Positions 8,045-15,905 of a stretch of DNA of 64,000 nucleotides are shown piece after piece. The stretch is from positions 1 through 64,000 of the forward strand of contig NZ_JAIQDG010000014.1 of the NCBI RefSeq assembly GCF_020037125.1, given 5' to 3'. This DNA comes from Myxococcus sp. RHSTA-1-4. GTDB lineage: Bacteria; Myxococcota; Myxococcia; Myxococcales; Myxococcaceae. The translations under genes were made by a program, and so were the position numbers. The notes beneath the pieces were generated by a model that saw only the letters and a list, made by a program, of their open reading frames with translations, was not told where the DNA came from and searched no databases. Numbering within the stretch: position 1 is the first letter of the stretch; each line of letters opens with the position of its first letter.

Positions 8045-8950
8045 TCAGCACCAGTCCATGACGACGATGTCGAGGGAGGGGTCCGCGTCGCGCAGAGCAG
8101 CTCGATGTGCGGCGCTGCGAACGCCAACCCAGAAGTTGAATCCGCAGGCCCTTGCGAGATCGCGCTCGCGTTGCAACTCCCGCACCTGCTTTCGAATCAC
8201 AATCTCTTGAAGCTCGGGCGGGTACGTGTCGAAGTTGTCGGTCTTGACCTCCCACAGCACGCGTGCGCGGAGTTGCAGCGCGTCGAAGCGCTTGCCATTG
8301 ACGAGCACATCCGAGCCGAGGAACCCATTTTGTGGGACCCTGTCGGCGCACCGATTGTGAAGGGCGTCGCCGCCCAGGTGCGGCACGGGCCGGGGGGTGC
8401 AATCAAGGCGGCGCTCTCGCTCCAGTGGCTCGGTCGGCCCTGGAGGAAACCAGTCCTGCCCTGATGGCTCCGGCTTGGGCTTTTGTTCTGCTGAAGGTTC
8501 CTTGAGGGGCCGCGTTTGGGTAGCGGGCTCTACCTCCTCCGTACTACTCCCTCTCAGCTCATACGCATCCAGCGCCTCCTTGATGGCGACTCCCACCACC
8601 ACCACACCCACGATGATCACCGCCCCCACAACGAGCTCGGGAGCAGCCAAGACACAGAGGCCGACCCCCATTGCCGCTACACCTGTAGAGGCAATGGCGC
8701 ACCTTCCCGCCGGGTCCTTGAACCGGATCCGGTCATGGTCGAGGGCTTGAAAGCACCGCTCCGCCAGCACGGGCCAAGGCTGGGAAGCCTCACGGACGAC
8801 GCACCGTCCTCCGTCCGTCCATGGCAGCTTGGCCGCTCGCTGGAGGTTGGCGACTCTCGGGTTCCGGGCGGCTGGCTCTTTCGGGTGAGGCGTCGGCGTG
8901 GCGCAAGCCGAGAGAAGGAGGAGAAGTGCGGTGCACGCGCTGAACCGCAT
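8045..8950 (-). CDS. Lipoprotein with C-terminal PD-(D/E)XK nuclease-like domain (DUF6310), candidate toxin
   Basis: 301 residues. The signal peptide ends in a lipobox (LLLLLSAC). A glycine/valine-rich hydrophobic pair follows (AVIIVGVVVVGVAI, about residue 110), then a Pro/Glu linker. The C-terminal domain is about 120 residues. It contains RFDAL (Asp near 223) and LWEVKTD (Glu 234, Lys 236), the D...ExK signature of restriction-endonuclease-fold toxins. It ends IVVMDWC. ATG at 8950 is preferred over a GTG two codons upstream because AAAGGA is correctly spaced only for the ATG. The DUF5953 gene follows at once. A membrane-anchored nuclease toxin is inferred. Confidence 0.8.
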   Translation of the reverse strand: MRFSACTALLLLLSACATPTPHPKEPAARNPRVANLQRAAKLPWTDGGRCVVREASQPWPVLAERCFQALDHDRIRFKDPAGRCAIASTGVAAMGVGLCVLAAPELVVGAVIIVGVVVVGVAIKEALDAYELRGSSTEEVEPATQTRPLKEPSAEQKPKPEPSGQDWFPPGPTEPLERERRLDCTPRPVPHLGGDALHNRCADRVPQNGFLGSDVLVNGKRFDALQLRARVLWEVKTDNFDTYPPELQEIVIRKQVRELQRERDLARACGFNFWVGVRSAAHRAALRDADPSLDIVVMDWC

Positions 8951-8989
8951 GGCCACGTCCTTTCAATCAGGTGAGCGAGCGGTACGTCC

Positions 8990-9375
8990 TCATTGCGGCG
9001 GCGCGCCGAGGACGTCCGAGACGGTTGCGGCGGTGAGGGCCCGCACGAGCCACCGTTCGAGCACGTCCGGGTCCGTGCACGACAGGATGCGCTGCCGGGC
9101 CTCGTCATCCACACGCAAGCCCCGCACGGCGAGAGCCCGGAGCACGGACATGGTCAGCCCCTCCTTCAGCCCCTCCTCCAACCCCTTGGCCCGCCCCTCC
9201 TCCAGCCCCTTCGCGAGCCCCTTCGCGAGCCCCTCCTCCAGCCCCCTGGCCACGCCCTGTTCGATGAGCTCCTCGGCATAGGTCTTCATCAGTCCCTCCG
9301 CTCGCCGTGCATCCATCACGGAAGCTAGCACGCCCACCAGGGTGTCCCGGGTGGCCTGCTCGTCCGCCCATTCGA
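8990..9375 (-). pseudogene. 5'-truncated Rpn/PD-(D/E)XK transposase-like gene
   Basis: The readable part, from about VEWADEQATRDTLVGVLASV to VSDVLGAPPQ, is the C-terminal region of the Rpn-type family (recombination-promoting nuclease/putative transposase). It includes that family's charged G-L-E-E-G-L-A-K-G-L repeat (residues roughly 40-70 of the fragment). The nuclease domain that should precede it is absent. An in-frame stop lies upstream at 9413-9415 and the only in-frame start (GTG near 9337) lacks a ribosome site. I therefore treat it as a remnant. Confidence 0.6.
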
Positions 9376-9432
9376 CATCACGGCGGCAATACGGCGGCGA
9401 GGGAGGGCCGTTTTACGGTAAGAGCGCGTACC

Positions 9433-9525
9433 ATGTCCTCTTCCGAGCAACCCGCGCGGCAGGACGCGCGGGTGCCCACCGGTGTGCCAGGGCTCGACGC
9501 CGTGCTGGGCGGTGGCCATTCCTGA
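9433..9525 (+). pseudogene. KaiC-type ATPase gene cut after 30 codons
   Basis: ATG followed by SSSEQPARQDARVPTGVPGL and then DAVLGGG. This is the N-terminus of KaiC/RadA-like ATPases, where (V/I)-x-T-G-(V/I)-x-G-L-D-x-(V/M)-L-x-G-G-G precedes the Walker A loop. The reading frame then ends HS-stop, exactly where the P-loop should begin. About 27 bases later the response regulator starts. A deletion between the KaiC start region and the end of the gene explains the arrangement. Confidence 0.7.
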
Positions 9526-9554
9526 ACGAACCGCGAGGAGCAGCGCCGCCCGTG

Positions 9555-9920
9555 ATGGAGACGGTCCTGGTGGTGGATGACGAGCAGGGCGTCCTGGAAG
9601 CCCTGGCGGACCTCCTCCGTGAGGAGGGCTACCGCGTGGTGACGGCCTCTCAGGGCCGCGAGGCGCTGGAGCGGATGGCGGAGCTGCGCCCGGACCTCGT
9701 CCTCACCGACTGGATGATGCCCGTGCTGGACGGCCCGGCGCTCATCGGGCGCATCCGCGCCGAGCCGGTCTGGGAGAACGTGGCCCTGCTGGGAATGAGC
9801 GCCGTGGACGTATCCAACCTGCGCCGGCAGCATCCGGACGTCTCCTTCCTCCAGAAGCCCTTCGACATCTCCACGCTGCTGCGACAGGTCCGCAAGGCCC
9901 TGGACGCGAAGCACCGCTAG
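9555..9920 (+). CDS. Single-domain response regulator
   Basis: 121 residues forming one receiver domain. The acidic pair is in VVDDEQG (residues 8-9), the phosphoacceptor Asp is in VLTDWMMP (residue 52), and the conserved lysine is in FLQKPFD. There is no output domain. A GTG directly in front (9552) is an equally possible start; GAGGAG lies 12-15 bases upstream. The remnant of a KaiC-type gene precedes it, so it probably belonged to a KaiC-kinase/receiver operon and is now an orphan. It would act through phosphotransfer or protein contact. Confidence 0.9.
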   Translation: METVLVVDDEQGVLEALADLLREEGYRVVTASQGREALERMAELRPDLVLTDWMMPVLDGPALIGRIRAEPVWENVALLGMSAVDVSNLRRQHPDVSFLQKPFDISTLLRQVRKALDAKHR

Positions 9921-9927
9921 AGGCCCC

Positions 9928-10746
9928 ATGCTCTACCTGCTCCGGCTCGGCCCCGTGCCCCTCACCCAGGGCACCACCCAGGTGTACCTGCGCATCTCCG
10001 ACACGGGCGAGCCGTCCGCCCCCGTCTTCGAGGCGGACGACGAGGCGGGAATGCGGGCGCTCCTGGAGGGCGTGGACGCCGGCGACGTGCGCTGCGAGCC
10101 GGCCCTGGCCGGCGCGGGCGCCGGGCTGGGGGTGGCGGTGGAGGAGCCTCCCCAGGCCGCGCTCTCCTCGCGCGCCGCCATCGCCACCTTCCTCGCGTGG
10201 GGACAGCGGGGCTTGTCCGGGCTCGGCTCGGACAAGGCCCTGCTCTTCGTGCAGGCGGCCACGGAGTACTGGGACGCCAGGCCCTGGGCGCACTGGGACG
10301 ACAGCCAGCCCTTCGAGGTGGCGGTCTCCGGGCCGCTGACGCACACCTTCGAGGGCTGCGTCTTCCAGACGGGTGACGGCCGCGCGGGGCTGGCGCTGTA
10401 CTACAAGCCCGGCGCGCTCCAGATGCTGATGGAGATGCAGGCGCGTGGCCAGGGCGACGCCGCCACCGGGCTGCCCGCCATCGCCGTGACGCTGGACACG
10501 TCTCCCGCGTACGCGGTGGAGGCGCTGTCCGCCGCCGGCCGCGTGCCCCGCCTGCCCATGCCGCTGAAGACGGGGCCGGACGGCATCAGCGTGCCCAACG
10601 CGACGGAGGCGGTGCTGCTGGTGGCCGCGCTGCGCGCCGTGGCGCGGCTGTCCCCCGCCCAGCAGGAGGTGGTCAGCACCGTGGTGGCGGGGGACGCGCA
10701 GATGGAGGTGCGCGTGCGCGCCCCCGCTCCCCGCGTCCGTCACTGA
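9928..10746 (+). CDS. Conserved protein with a DUF7309-like segment
   Basis: 272 residues, no signal peptide or membrane segment. The centre (about 105-160) contains AATEYWDARPWAHWDDSQPF followed by FEGCVFQTGDGRAGLALYY. This resembles the 'aA-x-E-x-W-x-A-x-PW ... G-x-x-G-L-x-L-Y' layout of the DUF7309/DUF6930 type found next to plasmid pRiA4b ORF-3-like proteins. Function is not known to me. It starts seven bases after the response regulator stop, so the two are likely co-transcribed, and it converges on the endonuclease-family gene 12 bp away. Confidence 0.65.
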   Translation: MLYLLRLGPVPLTQGTTQVYLRISDTGEPSAPVFEADDEAGMRALLEGVDAGDVRCEPALAGAGAGLGVAVEEPPQAALSSRAAIATFLAWGQRGLSGLGSDKALLFVQAATEYWDARPWAHWDDSQPFEVAVSGPLTHTFEGCVFQTGDGRAGLALYYKPGALQMLMEMQARGQGDAATGLPAIAVTLDTSPAYAVEALSAAGRVPRLPMPLKTGPDGISVPNATEAVLLVAALRAVARLSPAQQEVVSTVVAGDAQMEVRVRAPAPRVRH

Positions 10747-10758
10747 GCGCCGCGCGCG

Positions 10759-11706
10759 CTACCAGGCGTCGATGGCCATCACGATGGGGCAGTGGTCCGA
10801 CGCCTTGGGCTGGTTCATCCCCACGCCCTCGAAGCGGGGGGCCGTCGCGCGGGAGGCACGCAGCGGCATGCCGCGCCGCTCGACGTAGGGTGGGGCGCCG
10901 GCGACGTCCGCCAGCTTCCGGGAGAGCAACACGTAGTCGAGCTGCCGGTACGCCTCCGGCAGTTCCTTTCTCGGGTCACCCCGCCAGTAGTGCGTCCACT
11001 GCTCCGCCCGCGGGAGCCGCTCGAGCACGTTCTCCACCTGCTCCCAGTGGACCAGCGTGTCGATGCCGGAGACGCCCTGACCGTCCTCCTCCAGGTAGTC
11101 GTTCAGGTCTCCGAGGATGGCGAAGGGGTGTTTCCCGGCCTTCTTGCCGAACCGGCTCTCGATGATGGCTTGCACGGCGCGCGCCTGCTCCCGCCGCCGC
11201 GCTCGTGTCTCCGCCCGGCCTCCCAGCATGGACTTGAAGTGGTTGATGTAGAGGGTCAGCTGCCCATGGCCCTCCACCTCGATGTCGGCCTCCAGGCAGT
11301 CCCGGGAGAAGAGCGGGCCTCCGGTCCCACTCCTCAGGTGCTGGTAGGAGCGGACGTGGATGATGGGGTGGCGGCTGAGCAGCGCCACGTCGATGAGGCG
11401 GCGGTCGTTGCCGTCGATGGACAGGGCATGCGGATAGGCCCTGCCCACCTCCTCCAGATAGCGCCGCTGGAAGTGCTTCAGCGTGTCCAGGCCCTCCACT
11501 TCCTGCAGGGCGATGACGTCGGCATCCACGCTGGCCAGCGTCAGCGCCGTGAGCCGCTTCGCCGGCTCGTCGTTGATGCCGAAGCGGGTCTTGTCCACGA
11601 CCCAGCCCTCTTCCCAGAGCCTTTCGGTGTCCTCGGCCTTCGGTATCTCCTTGAACCTGAAGCGCGCGAAGAGATTCTCGACGTTGAATGTCGCGATTCT
11701 GAGCAT
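10759..11706 (-). CDS. Endonuclease/exonuclease/phosphatase (EEP) family hydrolase
   Basis: 315 residues. The EEP fold motifs are in order: ATFNVENL (metal-binding Asn), VIALQEVEG (metal-binding Glu), LYINHFKS, ILGDLNDY (Asp and Asn) and KASDHCPIVM (catalytic Asp-His). This is the Mg-dependent phosphodiesterase/nuclease superfamily. There is no signal peptide, so a cytoplasmic enzyme is likely; the substrate (DNA, RNA, phospholipid or sugar phosphate) cannot be told from sequence. The ATG follows GAGGAGGGG. It is divergent from the 11.9-21 kb cluster, so the two share the intergenic region with the inverted repeat. Confidence 0.9.
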   Translation of the reverse strand: MLRIATFNVENLFARFRFKEIPKAEDTERLWEEGWVVDKTRFGINDEPAKRLTALTLASVDADVIALQEVEGLDTLKHFQRRYLEEVGRAYPHALSIDGNDRRLIDVALLSRHPIIHVRSYQHLRSGTGGPLFSRDCLEADIEVEGHGQLTLYINHFKSMLGGRAETRARRREQARAVQAIIESRFGKKAGKHPFAILGDLNDYLEEDGQGVSGIDTLVHWEQVENVLERLPRAEQWTHYWRGDPRKELPEAYRQLDYVLLSRKLADVAGAPPYVERRGMPLRASRATAPRFEGVGMNQPKASDHCPIVMAIDAW

Positions 11707-11759
11707 GACGGTCCCCTCCTCGGTGGGATTCAGGAGAGCGATTCGCGCCGAGGCCCTTT

Positions 11760-11784
11760 GTGACGCGTGCGGGAAGCGCGTCAC
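11760..11784. promoter_or_regulatory. Inverted repeat in the divergent promoter region, operator candidate
   Basis: Perfect 8-base arms GTGACGCG (11760-11767) and CGCGTCAC (11777-11784) are separated by 9 bases. They lie between the EEP gene start (11706) and the kinase start (11865). The spacing suits a dimeric regulator touching one DNA face. Downstream at 11823-11838 is TGGCAGTGTTCGGGCA. It has GG and GC at sigma-54 spacing but a poor -12 element, so it is only a weak promoter candidate. Confidence 0.4.
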
Positions 11785-11864
11785 GTTCGCGACCTGAACA
11801 CTCATTCTCCCTGGGCAGTCATTGGCAGTGTTCGGGCAACTCGGCGAATGCGGTGGGGGGGCGG

Positions 11865-14800
11865 ATGGACCAGGACAGGCTTCGAGAGGGCAATCTCGAC
11901 GACTCATGCACCATCGACTCGTTCCTGCGGGAGTTCTCCGGTGAATTCCCACCGGCGTCCTTCCTGCCGTTCCCGGGCGAGGGCGTGGGGGGCGCGGATG
12001 GGCGGAGGTACGAGGTCCTCGAGCTGGTGGGCGGCGGAGGCATGGGCCGGGTCTTCCGGGCGCTGGACACGGAGCTGCTGCGCACCGTGGCCCTGAAGTT
12101 CCTCCTGCCCAGGCCCCGGGAGGAGGAGCCCGCGTTGATGGACGCGCTGCGCGAGGAGGCGCAGGCCCTCGCCAGTCTCGACCACGAGAGCATCGTTCGC
12201 ATCCATGACGTGTCCGAGTGGAGGCCGCGGACGGACGGCGGGCTCCCCGCGTGGCGAGTCCCGTTCCTGGTGATGGAGTTCCTGGAGGGGGAGTCGCTCC
12301 ACGCGCTGCTCCGGCGGCGTACGCTGGGGCTGCAGCAGGCCCTCGACGTCATGGTGGACGTGGCGGCCGGGCTCGCGCACGCGCACGAGCGGAGGCTCAT
12401 CCACCGCGACCTCAAGCCGGGCAACATCCTCATCGTTCCCGGTGGCCGGGCCCGGCTGCTCGACTTCGGTCTGGCCGAGCTCCTGATGGCACGTGGCAGC
12501 GGGCGCCACGCGCCCCAGGCGGGCACGCCCGCCTATATGGCGCCGGAGCAGTGGAGGGGGCTGCGTCCGGATGAGCGGACCGACGTCTGGGCGGCGGGGC
12601 TCGTCCTCTTCGAGATGCTCGCCGGAGAGCCGCCCTTCGCGAGGATGCCTCCGGCCGAGCTGCGCAAGCGGCTCACCTCGGACGCGCCGCTGGCCCGGGT
12701 GCGCGAGCGCCGTGCCGAGCTTCCCGAAGAGGTGGAGCGGCTCCTGGACTCGATGCTGGCCCGGGAGCCACGGGAGCGGTTCCCTTCCGGCGCCGCATTG
12801 CTGCGCGAGCTGGAGGCGCTGAGGGAGCGGCTGGCTCTCCGGCCCCGGGGGCCGCGCGAGGGACTGGCCGAGCGGCGCCAGGTGACGCTCGTCTCCTGCC
12901 GGCTCTCCCCGCGTCCCGGCGCCATGGAGCACCTCGAGCCCGAGGAGCTCGGCGAGCTGCAAGGTGCCTTCCATGGCGCCAGCTCCCGCATCATCCACCA
13001 GCATGGCGGCGTCGTCGCGACCTGCCTGGGCGCCGAGGTGCTCGCGTGCTTCGGCTACGCCCGCGCCAGCGAGGACGACTCCGAGCGCGCGGTCCGGGCC
13101 GCGCTGGAGCTGAAGGAGGCCCTGCCGCGCGAGCTGCCGCCGGGCCCGTGGCCCCAGGGCCTGGGCGTGCGCGTCGGACTCACCACGGACGAGGTGGCGC
13201 TGGACGAGACGACGCCCGCCCTTCATGGCGCGGCGCCCTCGCTGCAAGGGGAGGCCCCGAGGGTCGCCGCATGGCTGGCCAGTCAGGCCCTGGAGCCGGC
13301 GGTGCTGCTCAGCGAGGGCACGCGGGTGCTCGTGCGAGGCCGCTTCGAGACCGCGCCCCTGGGCTCGCGCACCTTCGAGGGGCTGTCGGGGCCGGCGTCC
13401 CTTCCCGTCCACGAGGTGCTCCGCGAGCGCGACGACGTGAGCCGCTTCGAGCGGACGCTCGTCCTCGGCGAGCTGACCCCGCTGGTGGGGAGGCGGCGGG
13501 AGCTCTGGCACCTCCTCCTGCTCCGGAAGGAGGCCCTGGAGGGGCAGGGCGCGTTCATCCTGCTCCGGGGAGAGGCGGGAATCGGCAAGTCGCGCCTGCT
13601 CCAGGAGCTGCATGACCGGGCGCCCGCGGAGCCCACCTTTGGGGCGCGGTGCCAGTGCGGCGGTGAGCACATGGGCACCGCCCATGCCCCGCTCATCGAC
13701 TGGCTCCGGCGCTTCCTGGAGCTCTCCGACGAGGACACGCCCTCGGCGTGGGAGCGGACGCTGGCGGCCCGGCTCCAGGCGCTCGGGCTGGAGGAGCAGC
13801 TCGCCCCGCTGTCCGCGTTCCTCTCCCTGCCGCTTCCCGAGGGGACGCCCTTCGCCCGGCTCACCCCCGAGCGCCAGCGGGCGCTGAGCCTGGACGCCCT
13901 GGTCCTGCTGCTGCGGAGGCTGGCCTCGCGGCGGCCGGTCGTCTTCCTCATGGAGGACCTGCATTGGGCCGACCCCTCGACGCTGGAGTTCCTCGGGGTG
14001 CTGCTCGGGCACGTGCGGGACAGCCGGCTGTGCGTGCTGCTCACCGCCCGGCCCGAGTTCCGCCCGGGCTGGGAGGGGCGTCCGGGGTTCCACGCGCTGG
14101 AGCTCGGCCCGCTGTCCGTGGAGGAGAGCGCCGCGCTCGTGGGCGAGGTGGCCCGGGAGCGGAGCCTCCCGGCGGAGGTGGTCGAGCGCCTCACGGCGCG
14201 CGCGGACGGCATCCCGCTCTTCCTCGAGGAGGTGACGCGGATGCTCCTGGAGCGGACCGGCCCGGAGGTGGGAATCCCGGCGACGCTACGGGAGCTGCTC
14301 CTGGCCCGGCTGGACCGGCTCTCCTCGCGGGCGAAGGCCCTGGCGCGGCTCGCGGCCACGCTGGGACGGGAGTTCCCGCTGGAGCGGCTGCGGGCCGTCT
14401 CCTTCCTGGAAGAGCGCGCGCTGCCTCGGGAGCTGGACGCGCTCGAGCGGGCCGGGGTGCTCTTCCGGCAGGGTGCGCCTCCGCACGTCACGTATGCCTT
14501 CAGGCACGCGCTCTTCCAGGAAGCCGCCTATCAGTCGCTGCTCCGGAAGACCCGGCGGAGCTACCACGCGCGCATCGCGCGGGTGCTGGACGAGCGGTTC
14601 CCGGAGCTGCGGGAGACCGAGCCGGAGCTGCTCGCTCACCACGCGACGCAGGCGGGGGTGTGGGAGCGGGCCGTCGAAATGTGGCGTCGGGCCGGCCAGC
14701 GGGCCGCGGCGAAGTCGGCCTTCGCGGAGGCGACGGGCCACTTCACCCAGGCGCTCGCCCTGGTGTCGAACCTTCCGCCCTCCCGCGACCGAGACCACCT

Positions 14801-15905
14801 GGAGGTGGCCCTGCGCGTGGAGCTGGGCCAGGTGCTCGTCTCCACCCGGGGCTTCACCGCGCCGGAGGTGGAAGCCGTCTACGTGCGCGCGCGGGAGCTG
14901 TGCGAGCAGCTCGGGGAGACGTCCCTGTGCGTCCTCTGGGGCCTCTTCACCCTCATGCTCATCCGAGGAGACCGCGAGGGGACGGAGCGGCTGGCGGCCC
15001 TCCTCCAGCGCCTCGCGGAGACCCGCGACGAGCCGAAGACGCGGATGCTGGCCCACGCCAAGCTCTCCACCTGGGCCTTCTGGCGGGGCGAGTATGCCCT
15101 GAGCCGGTACCACGGCGGCCAGGTCAAGCGGCTCGCCGCGAGGCACGGGCTCGCCGAGTTCATGCCTCCCATCCGCGGTGGCGAGCAGGGCTTCATCACC
15201 GAGAGCATGCTCTACGCCACGCTCTTCACGGCCTACAGCGAGCTGCTGATGGGGCAGGTCGAGCAGGCTCGCCGCGACTACGCGAAGGCGCTCGACCTCG
15301 CGAACGCGATGTTGCATCCCTATGCCACCACCATCGCGCTGGTGTACGGCGCGGAGCTCGCCTACGAGCTGGGCGAGGTGGAGGAGGCCTTCGAGGCCTC
15401 GGGCCGCGCGCTCACCCTGTGCGCCGAGCGGGGGCTGCTGTTCCTCCATGCGAAGGCACAGTGCATCCGGGGCGGCGCGGCGGCGCTGCTGGGCCGCACG
15501 GAGGAGGGCCTCGCCAGCGCGAGGGAGGGCTTCCAGTCACTCTCGCTCGCCGGGGCCCGGATGGTGCTGCCCTATTACGCGGAGTACCGGGTCCAGGCCT
15601 GCCTCTCCCAGGGGGCGCTGGACGAGGGGCGGGCCGTGGTGCGCGAAGCATTGGACACGGCCGAAGTGACAGGTACCCGCTGCGCCGTTCCGGAGCTGTG
15701 GCGGCTCGCCGGGGAGCTGTCGCTGCGCGCGGGAGAGCCGGAGGCGGCGCGAGAGGCCCTGATGCGGGCCCGCACCACGGCTCACGCGCTGGGCGCGGTG
15801 CTGCACGAAGCGCGCGCCACGAGAACCCAATCACTGCTGCCGGAGCCGGACGCCCCGGCGGCGCCAAACCCCGAGGGAGGTCCACACCATGATGATGTCA
15901 ACTGA
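11865..15905 (+). CDS. Ser/Thr kinase / degenerate cyclase / STAND ATPase / TPR regulator
   Basis: 1346 residues, one chain. Kinase (about 45-325): GGGGMGRVFRA, lysine in VALKFL, HRDLKPGN (near 180), DFG in LDFGLAE (near 200) and MAPEQ, all intact. Cyclase-like domain (about 335-530): RRQVTLVSC, then HGGVVATCLGAEVLACFGYA and EDDSERAVRAALEL, but the metal-binding aspartates are missing. P-loop ATPase (about 540-880): LVGRRREL, GEAGIGKSRL (near 568), Walker B FLMEDLHWADPS (near 693). The rest (about 900-1320) is helical repeats of TPR type. This is the AAA16/PknK-like plan used to sense and switch on partners. Its stop overlaps the next gene by 17 bases. Confidence 0.92.
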   Translation: MDQDRLREGNLDDSCTIDSFLREFSGEFPPASFLPFPGEGVGGADGRRYEVLELVGGGGMGRVFRALDTELLRTVALKFLLPRPREEEPALMDALREEAQALASLDHESIVRIHDVSEWRPRTDGGLPAWRVPFLVMEFLEGESLHALLRRRTLGLQQALDVMVDVAAGLAHAHERRLIHRDLKPGNILIVPGGRARLLDFGLAELLMARGSGRHAPQAGTPAYMAPEQWRGLRPDERTDVWAAGLVLFEMLAGEPPFARMPPAELRKRLTSDAPLARVRERRAELPEEVERLLDSMLAREPRERFPSGAALLRELEALRERLALRPRGPREGLAERRQVTLVSCRLSPRPGAMEHLEPEELGELQGAFHGASSRIIHQHGGVVATCLGAEVLACFGYARASEDDSERAVRAALELKEALPRELPPGPWPQGLGVRVGLTTDEVALDETTPALHGAAPSLQGEAPRVAAWLASQALEPAVLLSEGTRVLVRGRFETAPLGSRTFEGLSGPASLPVHEVLRERDDVSRFERTLVLGELTPLVGRRRELWHLLLLRKEALEGQGAFILLRGEAGIGKSRLLQELHDRAPAEPTFGARCQCGGEHMGTAHAPLIDWLRRFLELSDEDTPSAWERTLAARLQALGLEEQLAPLSAFLSLPLPEGTPFARLTPERQRALSLDALVLLLRRLASRRPVVFLMEDLHWADPSTLEFLGVLLGHVRDSRLCVLLTARPEFRPGWEGRPGFHALELGPLSVEESAALVGEVARERSLPAEVVERLTARADGIPLFLEEVTRMLLERTGPEVGIPATLRELLLARLDRLSSRAKALARLAATLGREFPLERLRAVSFLEERALPRELDALERAGVLFRQGAPPHVTYAFRHALFQEAAYQSLLRKTRRSYHARIARVLDERFPELRETEPELLAHHATQAGVWERAVEMWRRAGQRAAAKSAFAEATGHFTQALALVSNLPPSRDRDHLEVALRVELGQVLVSTRGFTAPEVEAVYVRARELCEQLGETSLCVLWGLFTLMLIRGDREGTERLAALLQRLAETRDEPKTRMLAHAKLSTWAFWRGEYALSRYHGGQVKRLAARHGLAEFMPPIRGGEQGFITESMLYATLFTAYSELLMGQVEQARRDYAKALDLANAMLHPYATTIALVYGAELAYELGEVEEAFEASGRALTLCAERGLLFLHAKAQCIRGGAAALLGRTEEGLASAREGFQSLSLAGARMVLPYYAEYRVQACLSQGALDEGRAVVREALDTAEVTGTRCAVPELWRLAGELSLRAGEPEAAREALMRARTTAHALGAVLHEARATRTQSLLPEPDAPAAPNPEGGPHHDDVN

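Noticed and set aside
9160..9260. Repeated CCCCTCCTCCAGCCCCTT-type units as a regulatory repeat
   Set aside because: They encode the G-L-E-E-G-L-A-K repeat typical of Rpn-type proteins, so they are coding repeats.
11823..11838. Sigma-54-like TGGCA...GCA before the kinase/ATPase cluster
   Set aside because: The -12 element (GGGC) departs from TTGC at two bases, so I only mention it as weak.
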